Assembly (NCBI GenBank): GCA_001603905.1
Contig: LVAE01000007.1
Location: 1-64,000, forward strand
Source of the DNA: Fibrobacterales bacterium Fibro_02
Lineage (GTDB): Bacteria; Fibrobacterota; Fibrobacteria; Fibrobacterales; Fibrobacteraceae
Reading direction: 5' to 3'
Length of the DNA stretch: 64,000 nucleotides
The position numbers were made by a program, and so were the translations under genes. Shown here piece by piece: positions 39,545 through 48,168 of the stretch. Below the pieces are notes generated by a model. It was not told the DNA's origin. It made no database searches and worked only from the letters and a program-made list of their open reading frames with translations. Each line of letters begins with the position of its first letter. Positions within the stretch are counted from its first letter, which is position 1.

Positions 39545-40192
39545 ATGGCTAAAATTCCTGCAGTCCTTATCTTTGGCGCACCGGGTTCCGGCAAGGGTAC
39601 CGTCGGCGCAAAGCTCGCTGCCACCACTTCCCTCAAGCACATTTCTACGGGCGACATCTTCCGCGGTATCGCTCCGTCCAGCGAATCTGGCAAGCTCCTT
39701 GCTTCTTATTCCAGCAAGGGTCTCCTGGTTCCGGATGAAGCCACTGTCGAAATCTTCGGCCGCTTCATCGAAGGTCTCATCAATACGAACAAGGTGAATC
39801 CGGATAAGGACACGCTCCTCCTCGACGGTATTCCTCGCACGGTTGCCCAGGTCAAGCTCATCGAATCCGTGGTCGACGTGAAGCACATCTTCGTGCTCGA
39901 CATCAAGGACGAAAAGACCATCGTGGCCCGTCTCCTGAACCGCGCCAAGATCGAAGGCCGTAAGGATGACGCTGACGAAGCCGTGATCAAGAACCGCCTC
40001 AAGGTGTACAAGGAATCCACCGCCAAGGTGCTCGGCAAGTATAGCAAGTCCATCATCAGCCGCATCAACGGCGACAACACTCCGGACGAAGTGTTCTGCG
40101 ACACGCTCGCTGCCTACGTGAAGTTCTGCAAGTCCGCTTGCAAGGCTTCCGCCAAGAAGGCTCCGGCCAAAAAGACCGCAAAAGCCAAGTAA
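39545..40192 (+). CDS. adk: Adenylate kinase, short-LID type
   Basis: A 215-residue kinase. The P loop is GAPGSGKGT (10-18), STGDIFR and LLDGIPRTVAQ are the AMP-site motifs, and the LID region is reduced to a short basic loop (RAKIEGRKDDADE) without zinc Cys. A Lys/Ala-rich tail (about 200-215, KKAPAKKTAKAK) follows the kinase fold and is not part of ordinary Adk. The enzyme interconverts ATP and AMP with two ADP. Glu or Asp in the usual Arg positions was not noted, so activity is likely. It is the last gene before a 300-base gap. Confidence 0.88.
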   Translation: MAKIPAVLIFGAPGSGKGTVGAKLAATTSLKHISTGDIFRGIAPSSESGKLLASYSSKGLLVPDEATVEIFGRFIEGLINTNKVNPDKDTLLLDGIPRTVAQVKLIESVVDVKHIFVLDIKDEKTIVARLLNRAKIEGRKDDADEAVIKNRLKVYKESTAKVLGKYSKSIISRINGDNTPDEVFCDTLAAYVKFCKSACKASAKKAPAKKTAKAK

Positions 40193-40492
40193 GGCGAGCG
40201 TCGCGACGGCAAGCTTGCTTGCCGGCATGACCGAGCCGATTGGCTTGCGTTACGAAGTAACGCAACGCTAAGGCTAAGTAGTAAATTACGCTTTGCCTTT
40301 GCTCTCGCCTCGACGACTCATTGTGATGAGTCGCCAGCGGCTCACAGAAGACCGTAAAGGCAAAGTTATCGTATTTAACCAAAAAGAACTACGGGTAAAA
40401 CCGTGGTTCTTTTTTTGACTAAATTCTTAAAAATTACTTTCAATTTGCGAATTGCTTTTCTATTTTTACGATTAAATTTTTAAGGACTTAAA
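40193..40492. other. 300-base intergenic region with palindromes, terminator and promoter
   Basis: Three short inverted repeats come in a row after adk: GGCAAGCTTGCTTGCC (40209-40224), GCGTTACGAAGTAACGC (40247-40263) and GACTCATTGTGATGAGTC (40315-40332). The terminator at 40381-40416 follows, then TATTTTTA (40461-40468), a possible -7 box for the next gene, and an AAGGA ribosome site. No coding sequence was seen. Confidence 0.6.
40381..40416 (+). terminator. Rho-independent terminator after adk
   Basis: AAAGAACTACGG, loop GTAAAA, CCGTGGTTCTTT, followed by a T-run. It lies 190 bases after adk and closes the purB-adk transcript. Confidence 0.85.
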
Positions 40493-42682
40493 ATGGAACC
40501 GAATACGCAATTGAATTCTGTTAGCACGACTCCGGTAGCCCCTCAAAATAAGGATGATGACGAAATTGATCTCTTGGAGGTCCTGGGCCTCCTCCTGAAG
40601 CATAAGCTTTTCTTGGGCGTTTGCATTATTTTGGGCGCTTGCGTCGGTTTCTTGGTGTCGAACTGGATGCGTCCTCAGTATACGAGTGATGCTCTCTTGC
40701 AGATCGACGTCAAGGGTAACAAGGCCGGTAAGGCCATGGGTGAAATGGGTGCCCTTTTGGATGTGGCGAGCCCTGCCGAAGCCGAAATCGAACTGTTGAA
40801 GAGCCGCATGGTTCTCAATTACGTGGTTGAACAGGAACATCTTTGCTACAATGCGTATCCGACTGGCGCGCTTGACCGTCTTCTGCACAAGCAGGGACGC
40901 ATGGATCTTGAATACCTTTATATTCCTGAAATTGCGCGTATTGAAAAGTGGACTGCCGAAGCTGTCAGCGAAAATGAAATTGCCGTCTTTTCTCCTGAAG
41001 GCGTGAAGCTCTTGCAGGGCCCGATAGGGGAGCGTTTGACCGCTGCCTATGGTGGCGATACTCTCGTCATTCAGGTGAAGCGCCTGTTGGCCACTCCGGG
41101 TCAGAAGTTCGTTCTTGCACAGTCTGAACCTCTGGACGCGGTTCGGGGCTTGGTCAAGAAACTCAACGTGGCTGAAAAGGGCAAGCAGACCGGTATCATC
41201 GGTGTGTCCTATACGGATAACTATGCGGACCGTGCCGCATCTATCCTGAACTCCATTGCGAATATCTATCTGCGCCAGAATGTCGAAATGCGCAGTGCCG
41301 AGGCTGAAAAGACCTTGGAATTCCTGGAATCCCAGTTGCCGGGCGTCAAGGCCAAGTTGGACAGCTCCGAAAAGAAACTGGCTGACTACCGTTTGAAAAT
41401 CGGTTCTGTGGATATGACGGGTGAAACTAGGTCTCACCTGGAAAAGGTCGCCGAACTTGAAACGCAGATCTTGAAGTTGGATCAGCAGCGTCAGGAAGCG
41501 ACCCGCTTGTTCAAGGAAGAACACCCGGCTGTGCAGACCATTGTGCAGCAGCAGAACCGTCTGCGTTCCGAACTTTCGAAGTTGAAGAAGTCCGCCGAGA
41601 ATATGCCGCGTACCCAGCAGGATGTGTTGAGCTTGCAGGAAGAAGTGGCGGTGAACAACGCCCAGTATACGGCGATGTTAAATAACATTCAGCAGCTCCG
41701 CGTGGTGCGTGCCGGTGAAGTGGGTAACGTGCGTATCGTGGACTATGCCCAGATCGAACGCCGTCCGAGCAAGCCGAACAAGAAGATTGTGATGGCCGGT
41801 TGCGTTGGCGGTTTCTTCCTCTTGGGTGCCCTCCTCATTTACCTGTTGCAGATGACCAAGCGTGGCGTGCGTAGCTCCCTTGAAATCGAACGCGAAACGG
41901 GTATCAGCGTTTATGCCAAGATTCCGAAGGCTGAAAATGCCGTTCTCTCCAAGCGCAATAAGGGCAAGAACACGAAGCCGCTGGTTGAAGAGGATCCGGA
42001 AGCTCCTGCAAGTGAATCTTTGCGCTCCCTTTATACGGCTATTGAGTTTGCCGTTACCGACATGCGCGTCATGATGGTGACCGGTATGGTGCCTGGCGTG
42101 GGTAAGTCCTTTGTGTCCAAGAACGTGTCTGCCTTGTTTGCGGGTTCGGGCAAGAAAACCTTGCTGATTGACGCGGATATGCGCCGCGGTGTGGTCTATA
42201 GCCATCGTAAGCAGGGCCTGGGCGATGTCCTTGAAGGTCGTTGCTCCTTGGATAATGCGGTTGCCGATTCGATTACGAAGAATTTGTATGTACTCGGTGC
42301 GGGCAAGACAAATGTGGCTCCGAGTGAACTCCTGCGTGGCGATACGTTCAAGAACCTCCTTGAAGAAGCCAAGACTAAATTTGATATCGTTGTCGTGGAT
42401 ACTCCGCCTCTGGAACTGGTGACCGACTCCGAACTGATTTACCCGGTGGTCGACTTCGCCTTGTTCGTGCTCCACTACGGTAGACACTCCATGGATCAGA
42501 TCAAGGAATCCATGATGAAGCTCGACCGTTGCTGCGAAGGCAAGCCGCGTGCATTCGTGATGAACCATTGCGAACACGAAGGCCATGGTTACGGTTACGG
42601 CTACGGTTATGGTTACTACGGTGGCTACGGCTACTACGGTAAGTACGGGTATTACAACAAGGACAAGAAGAAAAAATCGTAG
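40493..42682 (+). CDS. Polysaccharide co-polymerase/BY-type tyrosine kinase (Wzc-like) with Tyr/Gly tail
   Basis: A 729-residue protein. Two membrane helices (FLGVCIILGACVGFLVS near 37-55 and VMAGCVGGFFLLGALLIYLL near 425-447) flank a periplasmic Wzz-type domain with coiled coils and a GNVR-like end. The cytoplasmic kinase has Walker A VPGVGKS (about 531-537), Walker A' LLIDADMRRG and Walker B VVVDTPP. The C-terminus has 12 Tyr in 23 residues (GYGYGYGYGYYGG type, then YYGKYGYY), followed by a Lys-rich end; BY-kinases autophosphorylate such clusters to control polymer length. No polymerase, export channel or phosphatase gene is nearby. A TATTTTTA box and an AAGGACTTAAA ribosome site precede it. 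Confidence 0.9.
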   Translation: MEPNTQLNSVSTTPVAPQNKDDDEIDLLEVLGLLLKHKLFLGVCIILGACVGFLVSNWMRPQYTSDALLQIDVKGNKAGKAMGEMGALLDVASPAEAEIELLKSRMVLNYVVEQEHLCYNAYPTGALDRLLHKQGRMDLEYLYIPEIARIEKWTAEAVSENEIAVFSPEGVKLLQGPIGERLTAAYGGDTLVIQVKRLLATPGQKFVLAQSEPLDAVRGLVKKLNVAEKGKQTGIIGVSYTDNYADRAASILNSIANIYLRQNVEMRSAEAEKTLEFLESQLPGVKAKLDSSEKKLADYRLKIGSVDMTGETRSHLEKVAELETQILKLDQQRQEATRLFKEEHPAVQTIVQQQNRLRSELSKLKKSAENMPRTQQDVLSLQEEVAVNNAQYTAMLNNIQQLRVVRAGEVGNVRIVDYAQIERRPSKPNKKIVMAGCVGGFFLLGALLIYLLQMTKRGVRSSLEIERETGISVYAKIPKAENAVLSKRNKGKNTKPLVEEDPEAPASESLRSLYTAIEFAVTDMRVMMVTGMVPGVGKSFVSKNVSALFAGSGKKTLLIDADMRRGVVYSHRKQGLGDVLEGRCSLDNAVADSITKNLYVLGAGKTNVAPSELLRGDTFKNLLEEAKTKFDIVVVDTPPLELVTDSELIYPVVDFALFVLHYGRHSMDQIKESMMKLDRCCEGKPRAFVMNHCEHEGHGYGYGYGYGYYGGYGYYGKYGYYNKDKKKKS

Positions 42683-42716
42683 TCCTTAAGGATTGAATGC
42701 GGCTGTGCCGCACGTT

Positions 42717-42745
42717 GTCATGCCCGGCTTCGACCGGGCATCTCC
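42717..42745 (+). repeat. GTCAT palindromic intergenic repeat, copy 3
   Basis: GTCATGCCCGG, loop CTTCGA, CCGGGCATCTCC. It lies behind the BY-kinase gene and 36 bases before cimA, and could also terminate the kinase transcript. Two smaller hairpins (TCCTTAAGGA at 42683 and GCGGCTGTGCCGC at 42699) precede it. Confidence 0.75.
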
Positions 42746-42767
42746 GTTTTTAGAAAGTTTCTTTTTC

Positions 42768-42775
42768 TATATTTG
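42768..42775 (+). promoter_or_regulatory. Possible -7 box TATATTTG abutting cimA
   Basis: TATATTTG matches TAnnTTTG exactly. Only five bases separate it from the cimA ATG, and there is no ribosome site in them, so transcription from this box would give a leaderless or nearly leaderless message. Confidence 0.45.
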
Positions 42776-42780
42776 CGCCT

Positions 42781-44484
42781 ATGAAAATCTCCCTATACGA
42801 TACGACTCTCCGTGACGGTAATCAAGACCGTAAGATAAGCCTTTCTCTTGCCGACAAGTTGCAGATTGCGCGAATTCTTGACCATTTCGGTTTTGACTAT
42901 ATCGAAGGGGGGTGGCCCAATCCGAGTAATCCGACCGACGAGGAATTTTTCCAGAAAATCAAGGAAATCAAGCTGAAGCATGCAAAGATTGCCGCCTTCG
43001 GTTCGACGCGTCGCCCGAAGGTGTTGCCCGAGAACGATCCGCTGTTGCAGGCGCTCGTGAAGTCCGGTGCACCCGTCAAGACGATTTTCGGAAAGAGCTG
43101 GGACCTGCATGTGACCGATGTCATCCGCACGACTCTCGAAGAGAACCTCGACATGATCGAGTCTTCGGTGGCGTACCTCAAGGAACATTCCGAGGAGGTA
43201 ATTTACGATGCGGAACATTTCTTTGATGGTTACAAGGCGAATCCCGAGTACGCCATCGAGACTCTGAAGGCCGCGGAACTCGGTCACGCCGACTGCATCG
43301 TGCTCTGCGACACCAATGGCGGAACGATGCCGTGGGAACTCGAAGAAATCGTGACGGAAGTGAAGAAGAAAGTTTCGACACCGATCGGAATCCATGTGCA
43401 TAACGATGCGGGACTTGCCGTGTGCAATAGCATCTATGCCGTCAAGAACGGTGCGACCATGGTGCAAGGCGTGGTAAACGGTTACGGCGAACGCTGCGGT
43501 AACGCGAACCTCACGACCATTGCTGCAGACCTCCATTTCAAGATGGGCGCGAAGTTCTTTGCCGCAAAGAAGATGGCTAGGCTTCGTCAGTTGAGCAGCA
43601 ACGTGGACCAGATCGTTAACTTGCCGAGCGATGTGCATGCCCCGTATGTAGGCGATGCCGCCTTCGCGCATAAGGGGGGCGCTCATATCGATGGCGTAAT
43701 GAAGGTTTCTCGTAGCTTTGAACATATCGATCCGCATGCCGTGGGTAATGACCGCGTGTTTGTCACCAGCGACCAGGCGGGGGGCTCCTTGGTGGTTGAA
43801 AAGCTCAAGGCCATCAAGCCGGGTATCGACAAGAAGGATCCGGTGGTGGGCAAGCTCCTTACGCTTATCAAGGAACGCGAAAACGCCGGTTGGCATTTCG
43901 ATAGCGCCGAGGCAAGCTTCAAGATGCTTGTGTACCGCCAGCTTGGAATGGTCGAAGAACCGTTCAAGGTGCTGAACTACCGCGTTATCGAAGACAAGAC
44001 TCCGCAGGGGGTTTCTGTGTCGCAGGCGACGGTCAAGCTTCAGGTTGGCGACAAAATCAGTCACCAGGTGAGCGAAGGCGACGGCCCGGTAAACGCTCTG
44101 GATGCGGCGCTCCGCAAGGCATTGCTCCCGTTCTTCCCGAATATGGCGAAGGTCAAGCTTGACGACTATAAGGTGCGCGTGCTTGGAAGCAACGTGGCAT
44201 CCGACGCTACGGTGCGCGTATGGACCACCTTTGGCGACGAGAAGGGCTACTGGAACGTAGTCGGCGTTTCGAGCAACATCATCGAAGCGTCTTGGATGGC
44301 GTTTGTCGATGGCCTTACCTACAAGATTCTGGTGGACAACAAGGTCATCGAAGGTGCCTACAAGCATTTGGACGTGAAGTCTGTCGAACCGGCCAAGGCA
44401 AAAGAAGAAGCCGTGCCTGAGAAGGCAAAAAAGTTGACTGCCCGTAAGGTCCGTAACCTCGCTGGTGTTTCAAGGAAAAAGTAA
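42781..44484 (+). CDS. cimA: (R)-citramalate synthase
   Basis: A 567-residue member of the LeuA/HCS family. It begins LYDTTLRDGNQD, the catalytic motif with metal Asp, has GIHVHNDAGLAV with the two metal His, and GVVNGYGERCGNANL; the C-terminal third is the LeuA-type regulatory domain (about 420-525). Length, start and the GGWPNPSNPTDEEFF stretch match the CimA type that condenses pyruvate with acetyl-CoA. This gives isoleucine by the citramalate route without threonine deaminase. A Lys/Ala/Glu-rich tail (about 530-567) is extra. hisD starts three bases after its stop. Confidence 0.92.
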   Translation: MKISLYDTTLRDGNQDRKISLSLADKLQIARILDHFGFDYIEGGWPNPSNPTDEEFFQKIKEIKLKHAKIAAFGSTRRPKVLPENDPLLQALVKSGAPVKTIFGKSWDLHVTDVIRTTLEENLDMIESSVAYLKEHSEEVIYDAEHFFDGYKANPEYAIETLKAAELGHADCIVLCDTNGGTMPWELEEIVTEVKKKVSTPIGIHVHNDAGLAVCNSIYAVKNGATMVQGVVNGYGERCGNANLTTIAADLHFKMGAKFFAAKKMARLRQLSSNVDQIVNLPSDVHAPYVGDAAFAHKGGAHIDGVMKVSRSFEHIDPHAVGNDRVFVTSDQAGGSLVVEKLKAIKPGIDKKDPVVGKLLTLIKERENAGWHFDSAEASFKMLVYRQLGMVEEPFKVLNYRVIEDKTPQGVSVSQATVKLQVGDKISHQVSEGDGPVNALDAALRKALLPFFPNMAKVKLDDYKVRVLGSNVASDATVRVWTTFGDEKGYWNVVGVSSNIIEASWMAFVDGLTYKILVDNKVIEGAYKHLDVKSVEPAKAKEEAVPEKAKKLTARKVRNLAGVSRKK

Positions 44485-44487
44485 GTT

Positions 44488-45777
44488 ATGCAAATTGTAA
44501 AAGTTACTCCGAAATCTGCTGAAATTGAACGCATCTGTGGGCGCGAAGTCGCTCCGTCCAGAGAAATCCATGACAAGGTGATGCAAATCCTTGCCGACAT
44601 CAGACAAGGCGGTATCGCCAAGGCAACGGAATACGCCCAGAAGTTTGACGGCCTCAAGGGCAAGAATATTCGCGTCCCGGCATCTGCCATCGCGAAGTCT
44701 GCCGCCAAGTGCCCGAAGGAACTCCAGAAGGCCTTGAAGCAGGCCATCAAGAACGTCCGCGACTTCCACAAGAACCAGATGGAAGAATCCTGGCTTATGG
44801 AAGGTGCCGACGGCGTGGTTCTGGGCCAGCGCATTCGTCCGATGAAGCGTGTGGGTCTTTATGTGCCGGGTGGTGCTGGCATTTATCCGAGCACCGTGAT
44901 TATGAACGCTGTTCCGGCTCTGGTGGCTGGCGTTCAGGATATCGTGGTCGTGACCCCGATCAAGGGCGAAATCAACCGTGCTGTGGCTTTCGTGCTCCAG
45001 GAATTGGGCATTGAAGAAGTCTACCACATCGGTGGTGCTCAGGCGATTGGTCTCTTGGCTTACGGCGCGAAGGATGCCAAGGGTAAGACCGTCGTGGAAC
45101 GTGTCGACAAGATTGTGGGCCCGGGCAACGTGTTTGCCGCCATCGCCAAGAAGGAAGTTTTCGGTGTCGTCGATATCGATATGGTGGCAGGCCCGAGCGA
45201 AGTGCTAGTGATGGCCGACAACACCTGCGATCCGGACTTTGTCGCTGCCGACCTCTTGAGCCAGGCGGAACACGGTTCCGGCTTTGAAGCCGCTATCTGC
45301 ATTACCGATAATATGGAAACCGCCCAGCTGATTTCTGCTTGCGTGGATGTGCAGGTGGAAAATTCCCCGAAGCGTGAACTTCTCGAAAAGGTGCTCGGTA
45401 ACTTCGGTCGCATTCTCGTGGTGAAGGACTGGTTCGACGGTGTTGAAATTGCGAACCGCATCGCTCCGGAACATTTGGAAGTGATGACTGCCGAAGCCGA
45501 ATCCATGGCTGCCCAGATCGAAAACGCTGGTGCCGTCTTTATCGGTCCGTGGTCTAGCGAACCGGTGGGCGACTACTTTGCGGGTCCGAACCATGTGCTG
45601 CCGACGAACGGTACGGGCCGCTTCTTCAGCCCGCTCGGAGTCTACGACTTCCTCAAGCGTATGAGCATCATCCGCTACAGCGAGAAGGCCATCAAGAAGA
45701 ATGCGAAGGCCATTGCCGCCGTTGCTACCGAAGAAGGCTTTATCCACCACGCTGCCGCGGTTCTGAAGCGTCTCTAG
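44488..45777 (+). CDS. hisD: Histidinol dehydrogenase
   Basis: A 429-residue zinc enzyme of normal length. It contains GLYVPGGAGIYPSTVIMNAVPA, IDKIVGPGNVFAA-like sequence (VDKIVGPGNVFAAIAKKEV), DMVAGPSEVLVMAD, LSQAEHGS with the zinc ligands, and GPNHVLPTNGTGRFFSPL. It performs the last two oxidations of histidine synthesis, histidinol to histidine, with NAD. It directly follows cimA (three-base gap), so isoleucine and histidine genes share a transcript; no other his gene is in the window. The message ends at the terminator 24 bases downstream. Confidence 0.96.
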   Translation: MQIVKVTPKSAEIERICGREVAPSREIHDKVMQILADIRQGGIAKATEYAQKFDGLKGKNIRVPASAIAKSAAKCPKELQKALKQAIKNVRDFHKNQMEESWLMEGADGVVLGQRIRPMKRVGLYVPGGAGIYPSTVIMNAVPALVAGVQDIVVVTPIKGEINRAVAFVLQELGIEEVYHIGGAQAIGLLAYGAKDAKGKTVVERVDKIVGPGNVFAAIAKKEVFGVVDIDMVAGPSEVLVMADNTCDPDFVAADLLSQAEHGSGFEAAICITDNMETAQLISACVDVQVENSPKRELLEKVLGNFGRILVVKDWFDGVEIANRIAPEHLEVMTAEAESMAAQIENAGAVFIGPWSSEPVGDYFAGPNHVLPTNGTGRFFSPLGVYDFLKRMSIIRYSEKAIKKNAKAIAAVATEEGFIHHAAAVLKRL

Positions 45778-45800
45778 AAACGTGTCGTTTAGTATAAATT

Positions 45801-45829
45801 AAAAAGGCTCCTTCGGGAGCCTTTTTTGC
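45801..45829. terminator. Rho-independent terminator after hisD
   Basis: AAAAAGGCTCC, loop TTCG, GGAGCCTTTTTT. The stem is perfect, the UUCG loop is very stable, and A and T runs flank it, so it can serve both hisD and the converging diguanylate cyclase gene. Confidence 0.95.
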
Positions 45830-45831
45830 GA

Positions 45832-46830
45832 TTAAAACAAAAACATAGTGCCATCGCCGAGGTTTACGCACACTCGGTTGCGTCCCGATTCCTTGGCGTT
45901 GTACAGGGCGTCATCGGCGCGCTTGATGATCGTCTCGACGGAGTCGCCGTCCTTACGTTCCGTGAATCCGACGCTGATGGTCACCGAAATAAAATCCTTT
46001 TTATCCAGAAGCGGAATCTTCATCGATTCTACGGTGGCACGGAGTCTTTCTCCGACAACCTTCGCGTTCTCGATGCTCGTTCCCGGCAGGAAAATCGTGA
46101 ATTCTTCGCCGCCGTAACGCACGGGCATGTCAGTGGGGCGCAGGCACTGGAGAATGGCCTTGGATACTGCAATCAGCACCTGGTCGCCGACGAGGTGACC
46201 GTAGGTGTCGTTGATTATCTTGAAGTGGTCGATATCCAGCATGAAGGCCGAAAGGTGCAGGTTCCCTGCGTTGCTTCGGTTGAGTTCGCGGGTGTACATT
46301 TCTTCGAGCCAGCGGCGGTTATGCAGGCCCGTAAGCGAGTCCACCTTGGCGTTCTCTTCGATGCAGCGGATATGGTATTCCTCTTCGCACACTACCTTAT
46401 TATTGTTGCGTAGACGATGACTCAGAAGTTGCAAAAAGTTCAGACAAAGGTCGTGCGATGCGTTGAGCATGGCGAGTGCGGTGTCGCCGTCGATAATCAG
46501 GATCTTGCAGTTTTCCTTGGCATATACTTTCGCGCTCGGTTTAATGTTGTCAAAAATGGACATCTCTCCGGCGCAGTGTCCTGGCTGGATATGGTCAATG
46601 TACATGCCACCCTGGGCTTCCACATGGACTTCCATAAGGCCGTCTAGGAGAACCAAAAGACGGCGCCTGGGGTTATCAGGGTCGATAAGGAGTGTGCCCG
46701 GTTCGGGATATATCGTTTCGCAGCCGAGCAGGTAACCTGCAAGACTTTCGAACGCGACATTCTTGAAAATTTCCTGTCGCTGAAATTCTGCCCTGGATAT
46801 GGGTAGTGTTTCTAGTTCGTTCGCACTCAT
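45832..46830 (-). CDS. Diguanylate cyclase with N-terminal cyclic-nucleotide-binding-like domain
   Basis: A 332-residue cytoplasmic protein. Residues about 20-140 form a cNMP-binding (CRP-like) beta-roll: PEPGTLLIDPDNPRRRLLVLLDGLMEVHV, then IQPGHCAGEMSIFDN. Residues about 165-330 form a GGDEF domain with DSLTGLHNRRWLEE and the active site RYGGEEF, which keeps the catalytic Glu residues. An RPTD just five residues ahead of GGEEF is the RxxD inhibitory site that binds c-di-GMP. So the protein makes c-di-GMP under control of a ligand or redox state sensed by the first domain and is product-inhibited. It is monocistronic and diverges from the MtaD-like gene. Confidence 0.93.
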   Translation of the reverse strand: MSANELETLPISRAEFQRQEIFKNVAFESLAGYLLGCETIYPEPGTLLIDPDNPRRRLLVLLDGLMEVHVEAQGGMYIDHIQPGHCAGEMSIFDNIKPSAKVYAKENCKILIIDGDTALAMLNASHDLCLNFLQLLSHRLRNNNKVVCEEEYHIRCIEENAKVDSLTGLHNRRWLEEMYTRELNRSNAGNLHLSAFMLDIDHFKIINDTYGHLVGDQVLIAVSKAILQCLRPTDMPVRYGGEEFTIFLPGTSIENAKVVGERLRATVESMKIPLLDKKDFISVTISVGFTERKDGDSVETIIKRADDALYNAKESGRNRVCVNLGDGTMFLF

Positions 46831-46914
46831 ACCATAATTATATACAAAAACTTTTGAAAAGCAAAACGGAAAATACTACTTTTTGAGAAAAATTACACGA
46901 TAAGATGGCTTTCT

Positions 46915-48168
46915 ATGGCAAAAATAATACTCCAATCTGTACTATTCCAAGGTAAAATACAGGATATTCTCATCTCGGGAAAGAAGTTTGCGAAGGTGGG
47001 GCGTACGCTTACGGCCCGCGATTATGACAAGGCCGAAGTGGTGAATTGCAAGGGGCTTGCCATTGTACCTCCGTTCTATAACGGGCACACTCATGCTGCC
47101 ATGACCCTCTTGCGTGGATATGCCGATGACATGCCGCTCCAGAAATGGTTGCAGGAATACATCTGGCCGTTCGAGGCGAAACTGACCGCCAAGGATATCG
47201 AAATCGGATCCCGCCTGGCCGTGCTTGAAATGATCAAGTCGGGAACGGTCTTCTTTTCGGATATGTACTGGCATCGCGAAGTGACGATGAAGGTCGTGAA
47301 GGAAATGGGAATCCGAGCAGCGATTGGCGTGACGATTGCCGAAAATCTGGATTCCCCGGAACATATCGAGGAGAATTTCAAGTTCCTGCAGGACCATCGC
47401 TATGAAAATGACCGCGTGAAGCTTGCTGTGATGCCGCATTCCATCTATACGGTGGGCGAAAAGATTTTCAAGCGCTGCGCCAAGGTAGCCAATGCCGAAA
47501 ATTACGTGCTGCACACTCATTTGTCCGAAACCTTGACTGAAATCAAGGATTGCAAGAAACAGTATGGTTGTTCGCCGGTAGAACTCTTGGCAAAGTGGGA
47601 TATTCTGGGAGACCATATGGTGGCGGCGCATTGCGTGCATCTGTCCGAATACGATATGTCGCTGATGGCCGAATCGGGTTCTGCCGCGATTCTGAATCCC
47701 TGCTCGAATTTGAAGCTGGGAAGCGGTATCCCGAAGGTGAACGCGCTCCTGGATAGTGGAATGCTGGTGGGGCTAGGTACTGACGGGGCTTCGTCGAACA
47801 ACAACCTCGACATGCACGAAGAGATGAAGCTGATTTCGCTTCTGGCGAAGGTGGAGCCCAAGACCGGTAAGGCGGAGTCCTTGCCTGCGGAAGAGGCGCT
47901 CAAGCTGGCGACTGCGAATCCGGCGCTGGCTTATGGCATTCCGGCGGGCGTGATTGCCGAAGGATTCCTGGCCGATGCCCTTCTCCTGGACCTGAAAAAC
48001 GAACGCCTTGTTCCGAACCACAATCTGGTGAGCAACTGGGTCTATGCGGCCGATTCCTCCGCGATTCATTCCGTGATTTGTAACGGAAAGTTCGTGATGA
48101 AGAACCGCCATGTCGATGGAGAAGAGGAAATTTTGAAGGACGCGCAGAAAATCGCGAAAAGAAGTTAA
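46915..48168 (+). CDS. Amidohydrolase, MTA/SAH deaminase family (MtaD-like)
   Basis: A 417-residue amidohydrolase. It has the metal-binding FYNGHTHAAMTLLRGYADDMPLQKWL typical of TRZ/ATZ and MtaD enzymes, HTHLSET for the third His, AAHCVHLSEYD and the catalytic Asp in GLGTDGASSNNNLDM. The first 55 residues form the small beta domain that wraps onto the barrel. MtaD deaminates methylthioadenosine or S-adenosylhomocysteine; related enzymes take other amino-heterocycles, so the substrate is provisional. The gene ends one base before the end of the converging dnaX gene. Confidence 0.85.
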   Translation: MAKIILQSVLFQGKIQDILISGKKFAKVGRTLTARDYDKAEVVNCKGLAIVPPFYNGHTHAAMTLLRGYADDMPLQKWLQEYIWPFEAKLTAKDIEIGSRLAVLEMIKSGTVFFSDMYWHREVTMKVVKEMGIRAAIGVTIAENLDSPEHIEENFKFLQDHRYENDRVKLAVMPHSIYTVGEKIFKRCAKVANAENYVLHTHLSETLTEIKDCKKQYGCSPVELLAKWDILGDHMVAAHCVHLSEYDMSLMAESGSAAILNPCSNLKLGSGIPKVNALLDSGMLVGLGTDGASSNNNLDMHEEMKLISLLAKVEPKTGKAESLPAEEALKLATANPALAYGIPAGVIAEGFLADALLLDLKNERLVPNHNLVSNWVYAADSSAIHSVICNGKFVMKNRHVDGEEEILKDAQKIAKRS

